From Methyloversatilis sp. (GTDB taxonomy: Bacteria; Pseudomonadota; Gammaproteobacteria; Burkholderiales; Rhodocyclaceae), in assembly GCA_016791045.1 (NCBI GenBank), contig JAEUNO010000008.1, forward strand, positions 1 to 64,000: 64,000 bases of DNA, read 5' to 3'. Each line of letters starts with the position of its first letter. Position 1 is the first letter of the stretch. A program made the translations under genes and the position numbers. Shown here piece by piece: positions 50,731-58,850 of the stretch. The notes below the pieces were generated by a model. That model searched no databases. It saw nothing but the letters and a program-made list of their open reading frames with translations, and was not told where the DNA came from.

Positions 50731-50758
50731 AAAAACCGGCCGTTGGCCGGTTTTTTTT
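50731..50758. terminator. intrinsic terminator after fliE (two-way)
   Basis: AAAAACCGGCC (50731-50741) and GGCCGGTTTTT (50745-50755) pair across GTT, followed by T to 50758. The A and T tracts on both sides let it also stop transcripts of the convergent PEP-CTERM gene. Confidence 0.93.
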
Positions 50759-50764
50759 CGCCTG

Positions 50765-51709
50765 TCAGCGGCGGCGCAGCGCCAGCAGTGCGAGCAGGCC
50801 GCCGGTGAGCAGAACGGCCGGGGCGGGTTCCGGCACGGCACTGACATAGGCCTGACGGTAGTCGAAGCCGGAATCGCCGGATGCGGAGTAGGTGCCGATG
50901 GGCGTTCCTTCCGCGGTTGTCAGCGACACGATGCCGCCCCAGCCTATCGTGTTGCCCAGGTTGGAGAAGGCCGCGAACTGACCGGACGACGGTTCGTAGG
51001 GTGTGCTGCCCAGGCTGACCGACGCCGAGGCATTGCCGCCCAGGCTGAACGGAAGCACCGTACCCAGTATCACCGGCACCGTGATGTCGAGGTCGCCGAA
51101 CCGGCCGTCACCCAGCAGGCGCGGGTCGCTGCCCGGAGTCCAGTCATTCAGCCGGCTGCGAAAGGTGGACGACGCGCCGAGCGTGGCGGTGAAGCTCCAG
51201 TACGACGAGGCGTTCCAGCCACCGTTCCAGCTGTTGCTGCCTTCGATGCCGAGGTCACCCGATACGCTGACGCGGTAGGTGAGCAGCGCGGCTGTACCGG
51301 TGGCGAAGCCGGGTGCGCTGATGATCAGTGTGTCGCTGAAGCTGGCGTGGGCGGTGGAACTGGCCGCCACGGCGAGATTCAGGTTGTAGTCCGGATTGTT
51401 CAGGCGCACGTTGGCGTCGGCCACGACGTGAACGCCACCGGGTTCGGCCCGCGCCGTGCTCTGCGTGCCGCCTTCCATCACCCTGTTGCCGCTGCTGCTG
51501 AGTACCGCGCTGGAAGCCGCCGAACCGCCGGGGCTGGCAGCACCGTGGTGAGTCTCTTCGTTCGGCCCGTTGGCAAAGCTCGATAGCGATGAAGCTGTGG
51601 TGCCCGTCGAATAGTAGGCGGCGTGGGCGCCACCGCTGCCCAGTGCGCAGACGATCAGTGCGCAGCCCAGGCGGCGCGTGCGCACCTGCAGAAACGGGAC
51701 GTTGAACAT
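50765..51709 (-). CDS. PEP-CTERM sorting-domain protein
   Basis: 314 aa secreted protein. The start at 51709 begins a signal peptide (cleavage near GGAHA-AYY); AAGG precedes it. The body is rich in Ser, Gly, Thr and Ala, predicted mostly beta, with no recognised catalytic motif. The C-terminus has the full PEP-CTERM tripartite signal: VPEPAPAV, a hydrophobic helix (LLTGGLLALLAL) and RRR. PEP-CTERM proteins are processed by an exosortase and often act in extracellular polymer or biofilm. No exosortase is in this window. Confidence 0.82.
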   Translation of the reverse strand: MFNVPFLQVRTRRLGCALIVCALGSGGAHAAYYSTGTTASSLSSFANGPNEETHHGAASPGGSAASSAVLSSSGNRVMEGGTQSTARAEPGGVHVVADANVRLNNPDYNLNLAVAASSTAHASFSDTLIISAPGFATGTAALLTYRVSVSGDLGIEGSNSWNGGWNASSYWSFTATLGASSTFRSRLNDWTPGSDPRLLGDGRFGDLDITVPVILGTVLPFSLGGNASASVSLGSTPYEPSSGQFAAFSNLGNTIGWGGIVSLTTAEGTPIGTYSASGDSGFDYRQAYVSAVPEPAPAVLLTGGLLALLALRRR

Positions 51710-51871
51710 GGACCAGCCTTTCCTGAAAGGGAGGGGACGACTGCCTTCATTCAAGCACCGAAGTGCGTCAAACGCACCGGACTAGGCGAAACGACTGAGT
51801 CACCGCGTCGATCCCGCGACGCGCCCGCGCACCGATCGCCATCGGCCAGGTCAGGAATCTGGGGTTTTAGT

Positions 51872-51900
51872 TGACAATGATTCTCATTTAAAGGATTCTT
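51872..51900 (+). promoter_or_regulatory. Fur box overlapping a sigma-70-like promoter
   Basis: GACAATGATTCTCATTTAA (51874-51892) matches the 19-bp Fur consensus GATAATGATAATCATTATC at 13 positions, including the core AATGAT/TCATT. It overlaps TTGACA (51872-51877); GATTCT at 51895-51900 stands 17 bases downstream as a weak -10 box. Confidence 0.65.
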
Positions 51901-51907
51901 CGATCGT

Positions 51908-51950
51908 CCGCGGTGACGGCTTCCGAATGACATGGAAGTCGTCACCGCGG
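51908..51950 (+). other. 17-bp near-perfect inverted repeat downstream of the Fur box
   Basis: CCGCGGTGACGGCTTCC (51908-51924) and GGAAGTCGTCACCGCGG (51934-51950) pair at all 17 positions (one G-U) around GAATGACAT. It begins 8 bases after the inferred -10 box, so it would form at the 5' end of any transcript from that promoter. There is no T tract. Confidence 0.8.
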
Positions 51951-52179
51951 CAACTGCAAGCCAGGCGTCGACACCCCGTCCGTCACCCAGCAAGTCCTTC
52001 GCCAGCCACCGCCCGAACCGCACGGGCGCGCAAGCCTTCCGTTCCGCTATTCGCGCCCGACCTGCCAGCCGCGACCGTATCGGTCCGCCAGCCTCCGACT
52101 GCACACCCGTCATGTCGCAAAGCCATGTCCTTCAGCGCGACCGGGTGCAGAAAACCTTCAAGAGACAAGAGGTGACACG

Positions 52180-52932
52180 ATGACCATCCGCACACACGCC
52201 CCGTATGCCGCCGCCGCCCTGATGCTGGGCGCATTTCTGACCGTTACGCCCGCGCACGCGGTGACGATCGACGTGACCGAAGACGTGATGACGTCTTCCT
52301 TCTTCCAGGGCGCGAATGCCGTGCGCGGCTATGCGGGCGACAACCGACCCGTGTTCCGCGTATCGACGGGAAATCCCTTCGGCACGATTGGCGCAGAAAC
52401 CATCTATCTCGCGTTCGATTACGACTTCTCGTCCTTCACCGGACCGGTCAGCGCACTGCTGACGGTGCAGTCGACGAGTGGCGGATTCGGTGCCGACGCC
52501 AGCGCCGACACCCCCTTCACCGTGTCGGCGCACGGTGTGGCCGCCAACCCGTTCACGGCCATCAGCGATGACACGAATCCGGGTGGCAGCGTGAGCTGGC
52601 TGAACTTCTACAACCAGAGCATTCTGCCGGCCAACGCCGCGGCGCGCAGCGTCGTGACCGGGCCGGGCGCTGTCACCTTCGATGTGTCGGCGCTGGTGGG
52701 CAGCTGGATCAGCGGCGGCAATGCGGTGCAGGTGATCGCTCTGACCGGCCTCAACGACACCTCGGGCAACGAATTCCTGCATGGCTTCCTGAACGACACC
52801 GAAGCGCCCGGTTCGGTCTTCCTGACCGTTTCGGCAGTGCCTGAACCCGAAACGTATGCAATGTTGCTGGCCGGTCTCGGCCTGCTGGGTCTGGCGCGCC
52901 GCCGTCAACGCGCTGCCGGGGACGAGCGGTGA
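52180..52932 (+). CDS. PEP-CTERM sorting-domain protein
   Basis: 250 aa. Signal peptide about 1-27 (ending AHA), then a beta-rich body of the DNRLRE-like type (FDYDFSSFTGPVSALLTVQS, then TFDVSALVGSWISGG) and a C-terminal VPEPETYAMLLAGLGLLGLARRR PEP-CTERM signal. No catalytic motif is visible. It overlaps the next gene by 4 bases (GTGA), the first of two metalloproteases, so the three genes look like one operon. Confidence 0.83.
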   Translation: MTIRTHAPYAAAALMLGAFLTVTPAHAVTIDVTEDVMTSSFFQGANAVRGYAGDNRPVFRVSTGNPFGTIGAETIYLAFDYDFSSFTGPVSALLTVQSTSGGFGADASADTPFTVSAHGVAANPFTAISDDTNPGGSVSWLNFYNQSILPANAAARSVVTGPGAVTFDVSALVGSWISGGNAVQVIALTGLNDTSGNEFLHGFLNDTEAPGSVFLTVSAVPEPETYAMLLAGLGLLGLARRRQRAAGDER

Positions 52933-53714
52933 GCCGCAGATCCGGTCGGGCACGGCGGCTGGTCGGCGTGCTGACCCTTGCCGGCCTGTCTGCCGCGGCA
53001 TCCGTGCAGGCCGGCCACTACCCGATGTACGCCAGCTGGACGCAGCCGGATGGGCCCGGCAGCGACATCAGGCTGACCTACAGCTTCAGCAATCTGCTCG
53101 ACGGCGCTCTGCGCGATGCCAGCGGCGTGGCGCTGCCGGTGTCGGTGCTGCGCAGCGCCTTCGAGCAGGCGCTGTCCGACTATGCGGCGGTGCTGCCCAT
53201 TCACTTTGTCGAGCAGGTCGATGCCGGACCGCTGCCGGAAACCGGCGAGTACGACCCGGCCGGTCTGGCCGACATCCGGGTCGGTCTGGTCGCCCACATC
53301 AGCGATGCGAATGCCTACGCCTACTTCCCGTTCTCGCCCGACAGCGGTCTGGCGGGCGACATCGTATTCAACGCGGGGCGCTTCGGCGCAGGCTGGACGC
53401 CGCTGTGGTTCTATGCGGTGGCCCAGCATGAACTCGGGCATTCGCTCGGCATGGGGCACTACGACAGTGGCGATGCGCCGGCGGCTTCGCCATCGCAGTT
53501 TTCCGTCTACGAAGGCCCGGTGTTCGTGCTCGACGGCGAAATGGTCAGTGCGCTGCAGGGTGTCTATGGCAGCGGTACCGGTTCGGTCACGCCGCTGTCG
53601 GCGGTGTCCGAACCGCACGCCTGGGCCGCGCTGCTGGGCGGCCTGGGCCTGGTCGCCGCGCGGGCGCGCCGCGCCGCGCGCCTGGGTTGCCGCGGGGAGA
53701 CCGGCCATGCGTGA
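52929..53714 (+). CDS. matrixin-type zinc metalloprotease with PEP-CTERM-like tail
   Basis: 261 aa from a GTG overlapping the previous stop. A signal peptide (about 1-28) precedes a metzincin domain with the full zinc motif HELGHSLGMGH at residues 167-177, in which H167, H171 and H177 bind zinc and E168 is catalytic. The C-terminus VSEPHAWAALLGGLGLVAARARR resembles PEP-CTERM but with SEP in place of PEP. A secreted or surface protease is likely. Overlap with the next gene is 8 bases. Confidence 0.83.
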   Translation: MSRRSGRARRLVGVLTLAGLSAAASVQAGHYPMYASWTQPDGPGSDIRLTYSFSNLLDGALRDASGVALPVSVLRSAFEQALSDYAAVLPIHFVEQVDAGPLPETGEYDPAGLADIRVGLVAHISDANAYAYFPFSPDSGLAGDIVFNAGRFGAGWTPLWFYAVAQHELGHSLGMGHYDSGDAPAASPSQFSVYEGPVFVLDGEMVSALQGVYGSGTGSVTPLSAVSEPHAWAALLGGLGLVAARARRAARLGCRGETGHA

Positions 53715-54684
53715 TCGCACACCGAAGTCATGGCGACGCGTCGCACCGATGCCGCTGCTCGCATGCCTGCTGATCGCTTCCGCGTCGCCGGTTTCCGCAC
53801 TCGAGATCAAGTTCGACTACACGTACGACACGCGCGGCTTCTTCACCGATCTGGCGACCGGTGCGCCGCGCATCGATCGCCGCGCCTTGCTCGACCTGGC
53901 CGCCGCCCATTACAGCGGCTTCACGGATACGCTGAGTGCGATCACGCCGGCTGCGGGCGACCAGTGGTCGGTGTCCTTCATGCACCCGAGTCTGGGCGGG
54001 CCCGGCGTGACGCTGAACAACGTTGCCATCGAAGCCGACACCTTGCGCATCTACGTCGGCGGCTCACCGTCGGCGCCGGGCGTGCTGGGCTTCGCCGGTA
54101 TCGGCGTCAACCTGCAGGCCACCGGCAGTGCCGCTTTTGTCGACGCTGTCATGACGCGTGGCCAGCTCGACACCACCGGTCCGGATGCGAGCGACTATGC
54201 CACGTGGGGCGGCTACATCTGGTTCAACGCCAGCAATGACTGGTACTTCGGCGCGGATGCCGGAGGGCTGTCGCCCGGCGGCCCGGATTTCCTCACCACG
54301 GCCACGCACGAAATCGGTCATATCCTCGGTTTCGGCGAAGCCGATTCGTGGCGGGCGCAGATCGATGCCAGCACCGGTCTGTTCACCGGTGCCGCGTCGG
54401 TGGCGGCGTACGGGGGCGGCGTGCCGCTCGACCGTTACGGCAGTCACTGGGCGGAGGGCACGATGAGTGTGCGCGATGGCCTGCCGCAGGAGACCATGAT
54501 GGATCCGAGCACGCCCTTCGGCGAACGCCAGTTGCCCACCGCGCTCGACTATGCCGGCTTCGCCGACATGGGCTGGCAGGTGTCGGCAGTGCCGGAGCCC
54601 GAAACTGCGTTGATGCTGCTGGCCGGCCTGGCCCTGATCGGTCTGCGTGCCAGATGCGCCGGCGGTATCCGTCGCGACGCGTGA
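53707..54684 (+). CDS. PEP-CTERM zinc metalloprotease with variant third ligand
   Basis: 325 aa. Signal peptide about 1-31, then a metzincin-like domain with HEIGHILGFGE at 201-211. The first two histidines and the catalytic Glu are present, but the third ligand position is Glu211 and not His; D213 is close. Downstream MMDPSTPFGERQ resembles the Met-turn (MM). The C-terminus is a standard VPEPETALMLLAGLALIG PEP-CTERM signal. Likely secreted; whether it is an active protease is open. Confidence 0.8.
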   Translation: MRDRTPKSWRRVAPMPLLACLLIASASPVSALEIKFDYTYDTRGFFTDLATGAPRIDRRALLDLAAAHYSGFTDTLSAITPAAGDQWSVSFMHPSLGGPGVTLNNVAIEADTLRIYVGGSPSAPGVLGFAGIGVNLQATGSAAFVDAVMTRGQLDTTGPDASDYATWGGYIWFNASNDWYFGADAGGLSPGGPDFLTTATHEIGHILGFGEADSWRAQIDASTGLFTGAASVAAYGGGVPLDRYGSHWAEGTMSVRDGLPQETMMDPSTPFGERQLPTALDYAGFADMGWQVSAVPEPETALMLLAGLALIGLRARCAGGIRRDA

Positions 54685-55058
54685 TGAATCTGGATCCGGT
54701 CGAAATCAAGGCCTTCGTGCCGGCCACCGACCTCGAACTGTCGCGCCGGTTCTACCTCGCGCTCGGTTTCGAAGTGTCGTGGACGGACGACCGCCTCGCA
54801 TACGTTCGCCACGGCCACGCGAGCTTCCTGCTGCAGGCGTTCGACGCGCCGGCGTTTGCCCGGCAGTTCCAGATGCATCTGCTGGTGGCCGACGTCAACG
54901 ACTGGCACGCACATGTCGTATCCGCCGATATCGCCCGCCGCTTCGGCGTGTCGGTCGGCAGCCCCGAAGACCGGCCGTGGGGCATGCGGGATTTCGTGTT
55001 GTTCGATCCTGCCGGCGTGCTGTGGCGCATCGCCCAGAATCTTCCGCAAGCGGGCTGA
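54684..55058 (+). CDS. VOC-family (glyoxalase/bleomycin-resistance fold) protein
   Basis: 124 aa with one vicinal-oxygen-chelate domain: two beta-alpha-beta-beta-beta units, with DLELSRRFYLALGFEVSW in the first and MRDFVLFDPAGVLWRIAQN in the second. The start overlaps the metalloprotease stop by one base (TGATG). The substrate cannot be deduced; such proteins include dioxygenases, isomerases and drug-binding proteins. Confidence 0.78.
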   Translation: MNLDPVEIKAFVPATDLELSRRFYLALGFEVSWTDDRLAYVRHGHASFLLQAFDAPAFARQFQMHLLVADVNDWHAHVVSADIARRFGVSVGSPEDRPWGMRDFVLFDPAGVLWRIAQNLPQAG

Positions 55059-55118
55059 CAGGCGCGCCTGTCGCTTGTCGCCCTCGGGGCCTACACTCGT
55101 GGCGGGAGGACGACAACG

Positions 55119-56474
55119 ATGAGAATCCGATTTCTGGGCGCCGCCGGTACGGTGACCGGCTCGCGCTATCTGCTGACGCACGAGGGGCATTCACTGCTCG
55201 TGGACTGTGGCCTGTTCCAGGGCGTCAAGAACATCCGCAGTCGCAACTGGAAGCCGTTTCCGGTCGATGCCGCCGGGCTGTCGGCCGTCGTGCTGACGCA
55301 TGCCCATCTCGACCACTCCGGCTACCTGCCACGGCTGATGCGGGAAGGCTTCGACGGACCGGTGTGGGCGACGCCGGCCACGCGGGAACTCGTGGACATC
55401 CTGCTCGAGGACAGTGCCCATCTGCAGGAAGAGGACGCGCGTCACGCCAACAAGTACGGCTACAGCAAACACCATCCGGCCGAGCCGCTGTACACCGCGG
55501 ATGACGCGCGTCACGCGATCAAGCATCTGCGCAGCACCGGCTTCGGCGAACCGTTCACGATCGGCCCGTATCGCGTCACCTTCCAGCGTGCCGGGCACAT
55601 CCTCGGCGCGGCCAGCGTCTGCATCGAGTGCGCCGGGCAGCGCATCACCTTCAGCGGCGATCTGGGGCGCCCGGACGATCCGGTGATGCACGCACCCGAG
55701 CCGCTGCCCGACACCGACTGGCTGGTGGTCGAGTCGACCTATGGCGACCGCCTGCACCCGGAACATGACCCGTTTGCCACGCTGGCCGACATCGTCAGCC
55801 GCACCGCAGCGCGCGGCGGCACGGTGCTGCTGCCGTCGTTCGCGGTCGGGCGCGCCCAGACCCTGATGCATCTGCTGGCGACGTTGATGGACGAGCGGCG
55901 CATTCCGGCCCTGCCGGTCTTCCTCGACAGCCCGATGGCGATCGACGTGACCGGTGTGTTTCGGCGTTACCGGCACGAGCACCGGCTCAGTCAGGAAGCG
56001 TGCGACCGCATGCGTGACGCGGTGACCTTCACTCGCACGCCGGAGGAGTCGGAAGCGCTGTCCGGTAACCGGTATCCCAAGGTGATCATCGCCGGGGCCG
56101 GCATGCTCAACGGCGGCCGCATCCTGCATCACCTTCTGGCGTTTGGCGCCGACCCGCGCAATACGGTCGTGATTGCCGGTTACCAGGCCGAAGGCACGCG
56201 CGGCGACGCGCTGCTGAAGGGCTCGCGCAGCCTGCGCATCTTCGGTCGCGATGCGCCGATCGCTTGCGAAGTGGCCAAGGTTGACGGCTTGTCGGCGCAC
56301 GCCGACTACCGCGAGATGCTCGACTGGCTGCGTCCGGTCGGGCGCGCGCCGCGACGTGTATTCGTGACGCACGGCGAGGCAAGCGCGGCGGACAGCCTGC
56401 GCCAGAAGCTGGAACACGAGCTGGGGTGGTCGGCGGTGGTGCCTGAACTGGACGAAGAATTTTCGCTCGACTGA
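55119..56474 (+). CDS. MBL-fold/beta-CASP RNA-processing exonuclease-like protein
   Basis: 451 aa metallo-beta-lactamase with a beta-CASP insertion, similar in layout to CPSF-73/Ysh1-type nucleases. Metal ligands lie in THAHLDHSG (motif 2), AGHILGAA, FSGDLGR and the late SAHADYREM and VTHGE motifs (beta-CASP A-C). Start and size agree with bacterial homologues. RNA is the likely substrate. The end overlaps the next start by one base. Confidence 0.88.
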   Translation: MRIRFLGAAGTVTGSRYLLTHEGHSLLVDCGLFQGVKNIRSRNWKPFPVDAAGLSAVVLTHAHLDHSGYLPRLMREGFDGPVWATPATRELVDILLEDSAHLQEEDARHANKYGYSKHHPAEPLYTADDARHAIKHLRSTGFGEPFTIGPYRVTFQRAGHILGAASVCIECAGQRITFSGDLGRPDDPVMHAPEPLPDTDWLVVESTYGDRLHPEHDPFATLADIVSRTAARGGTVLLPSFAVGRAQTLMHLLATLMDERRIPALPVFLDSPMAIDVTGVFRRYRHEHRLSQEACDRMRDAVTFTRTPEESEALSGNRYPKVIIAGAGMLNGGRILHHLLAFGADPRNTVVIAGYQAEGTRGDALLKGSRSLRIFGRDAPIACEVAKVDGLSAHADYREMLDWLRPVGRAPRRVFVTHGEASAADSLRQKLEHELGWSAVVPELDEEFSLD

Positions 56475-58747
56475 TGCGGATTGCTGATCGGCCTCACGGT
56501 CCGAAGCTCCGGTCTGTGCGAACATCCGTGGCGTCTTCATCGCAAGAACAGGCAATGGCGTTCGTCTGGACCCCGCTGGATGCGCGAATCAAGTCGACCG
56601 ACCCGGAAGTCGTCGACAGTCGCGCCTTCCGCATCGGTCTGGTGGCCATTTCGGGCCTGCTGTTGCTCGCGCTGTGGCTGCTGCCCGGAACGCATCCGCT
56701 GCGCGTCAGTCGCGATCTGTTTCCGGTCGCGCTGCATACGGTCATGGAGTCTGCTTCGATCGCCGTGTCGGTCATGGTGTTCGCGGTTGTCTGGCATGCC
56801 TATCGACCGGAGCGCCCGGCCAATGTGGTCATCATCGCCTGCGGCTTTCTCGCAGTCGCACTGCTCGATTTCGCTCATGCGATGTCCTATCGTGGCATGC
56901 CGGATTTCTTCACGCCGTCGTCGCCGCAGAAGGCGATTTCATTCTGGTTGTGTGCGCGCATCGTCGCCGGTCTGACGCTGGTCCACGTGTCGTTTGCGCC
57001 CTGGCGGCCGTTTGCGCACCCGGCCGGACGTTACGCCTGCCTGGCGGCATCGCTTGCCGGTGTTGCGGCGCTGTACGTCCTGTTGCTCGCGCACATCGAC
57101 CTCGTACCGCTGTTTTTCGTCGAAGGCGAGGGGCTGACGGCGGTGAAAGTCGCGCTCGAAGCCTTCGCCATGGGCCTGATGCTGCTGGTCATCGTCCGGC
57201 TGTGGGGACGGCGCGGCCAGAATGCCGTGTTCGATGTGGACGGCCTCATCACCGCCGCGCTGATGCTGGTGCTGACCTCCCTGTCGCTGGTGCTCTACGT
57301 CAATGTGAACGATGTGTTCAGCCTGCTCGGCCACGTCTACAAGGTGGCCGCCTTCTACATCATCTACCGGGTGGTGTTCATCGCCAGCGTGCGCCAGCCC
57401 TACCGGCAACTGGCGGTCGAGATTGCTGCCCGGGAAGCGGCACAGCAGCAGGTCCGGACCCTGGAGTATGTCGATCCGCTGACCGGCCTGCCGAACCGCG
57501 CGCAGCTGCGTGACAGCGTGCTGCGAGGGCTCGCGGCGCCGCGCAGCGGAGGTGGCCTCGCACTGATGATCATCAATATCGACGGTTTCACGCAGATCAA
57601 CGATGCGCAGGGCCACGCATTTGGCGACAGCGTGCTCAAGGTCGTGGCGGAGCGCCTCGCGCAGCAGTCGAAATCGGTCGGCGGTGCGTTCAGGCTGGAC
57701 GCGGACGAATTCGCGGTGCTGATCGATGACGTGCCTGCAGCGCCGATGATCGATGCCCTGGCCGACCGGCTCGAAAGGGAACTGGCGCAACCCATGGTGT
57801 TGCCCGGCAATGAAGTGTCGGTCACCGTGTCCATCGGCATTGCGCGGGCACCGGAACATGCCGAAACGTTCGATGCCTTGCTGCAGAACGCAGGTACCGC
57901 GCTGCACAAGGCAAAGAGCCGGGGCACCGGTCGCTGGCTGGAGTATCACCCGACGATGAATGTCGAAGTCGTCGCGCGCGTCGGGCTGCGCGCCGGTCTG
58001 CGCCGCGCGCTGGAGCGGCATGAGTTCCTGCTGTATTACCAGCCGCAATTCGACCTGGCGTCGGGTGCAGTGGTGGGCGTCGAGGCGCTGGTGCGTTGGC
58101 AGCATCCGCAGGAAGGAATCATTTCACCGGCGCGCTTCATTCCCGAAGCCGAAGACTGCGGCCTGATCGTGCCGATCAGCGAATGGGTACTCGGTGAGGC
58201 GTGCCGGCAGGCGGTCGCGTTCCGCGAACTCGGTCCGGACATTCCGCGGGTAGCCGTCAATCTGTCGGCGCGGCAGTTCGAACATGAGCCTGTGGATGAG
58301 GTCGTGGCACGCGCACTCGAATCGTCGGGGCTGCCTGCATCGATGCTCGAACTGGAATTGACCGAATCCATCCTGGTGCGCGACACCGAATCGGTGCTGG
58401 CGACCCTGCAGCGCTTGAGGGCACTCGGGGTGCGGCTGTCGATCGACGATTTCGGCACAGGCTATTCCAGCCTCGCCTATCTGCATGCGTTTCCGATCGA
58501 CAAATTGAAGATAGACCAGTCGTTCATCCGCGACCTGCACAATCGTCCGGACAGCGAAGCCATCGTCGCAACCATTCTCCAGCTTGCCCGATCGCTCGGC
58601 ATGACGACCGTCGCTGAAGGCGTCGAGAACGAGGCGGCCGCGGCAGTGCTCAGGCGACTAGGCTGCATGCAGGCGCAGGGGTATCTGTATGCGCGGCCGA
58701 TGCCGGCAGCTGAGCTTTTTCACTTCGTCCGCGCCATGCGGGAGTGA
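56474..58747 (+). CDS. MASE3-GGDEF-EAL protein, degenerate GGDEF
   Basis: 757 aa. About seven membrane helices (about 50-300) form a MASE3-like sensor with LDFAHAMSYRGMPDFFTPSSP, a conserved family stretch. The GGDEF domain (about 325-485) has DADEF at 409-413 in place of GG(D/E)EF, so cyclase activity is unlikely. The EAL domain (about 495-750) has EAL at 537-539, DDFGTGYSS and EGVEN, the residues needed for c-di-GMP hydrolysis. Likely a membrane phosphodiesterase. An in-frame ATG at 56555 (MAFVWTP) is an alternative start. Confidence 0.87.
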   Translation: MRIADRPHGPKLRSVRTSVASSSQEQAMAFVWTPLDARIKSTDPEVVDSRAFRIGLVAISGLLLLALWLLPGTHPLRVSRDLFPVALHTVMESASIAVSVMVFAVVWHAYRPERPANVVIIACGFLAVALLDFAHAMSYRGMPDFFTPSSPQKAISFWLCARIVAGLTLVHVSFAPWRPFAHPAGRYACLAASLAGVAALYVLLLAHIDLVPLFFVEGEGLTAVKVALEAFAMGLMLLVIVRLWGRRGQNAVFDVDGLITAALMLVLTSLSLVLYVNVNDVFSLLGHVYKVAAFYIIYRVVFIASVRQPYRQLAVEIAAREAAQQQVRTLEYVDPLTGLPNRAQLRDSVLRGLAAPRSGGGLALMIINIDGFTQINDAQGHAFGDSVLKVVAERLAQQSKSVGGAFRLDADEFAVLIDDVPAAPMIDALADRLERELAQPMVLPGNEVSVTVSIGIARAPEHAETFDALLQNAGTALHKAKSRGTGRWLEYHPTMNVEVVARVGLRAGLRRALERHEFLLYYQPQFDLASGAVVGVEALVRWQHPQEGIISPARFIPEAEDCGLIVPISEWVLGEACRQAVAFRELGPDIPRVAVNLSARQFEHEPVDEVVARALESSGLPASMLELELTESILVRDTESVLATLQRLRALGVRLSIDDFGTGYSSLAYLHAFPIDKLKIDQSFIRDLHNRPDSEAIVATILQLARSLGMTTVAEGVENEAAAAVLRRLGCMQAQGYLYARPMPAAELFHFVRAMRE

Positions 58748-58813
58748 TCCGCGACTGAACGCGGGTGCAGTGGGTTCATCGCCCCGCCATCGAAACGATG
58801 AACGCACCTGATT

Positions 58814-58841
58814 GACGCACAGGCCAGGCGGCCCGTGCGTC
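58814..58841 (-). terminator. hairpin between convergent genes
   Basis: GACGCAC (58814-58820) and GTGCGTC (58835-58841) pair and the stem continues with GGCC/GGCC inside. It lies just past the stop of the minus-strand PEP-CTERM gene. No T tract, so the terminator call is weak. Confidence 0.35.
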
Positions 58842-58850
58842 GGTCCCGAA

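Larger units (their letters stand above)
51710..52179. other. 470-bp intergenic region between divergent PEP-CTERM genes
   Basis: No credible gene is seen; ORFs here are Arg/Pro/Ser-rich and lack ribosome sites. Contents: a GTGCGT-CAA-ACGCAC dyad at 51763-51777 before the minus-strand gene, a Fur box on a TTGACA promoter at 51872-51900, a 17-bp hairpin at 51908-51950, then about 230 bases without visible signals up to the gene at 52180. Confidence 0.8.

Noticed and set aside
51932..52183. 83-codon plus-strand ORF after the Fur box, overlapping the PEP-CTERM start by 4 bases
   Set aside because: It starts inside the hairpin, lacks a ribosome site and is rich in Arg, Ser and Pro like a non-coding frame.
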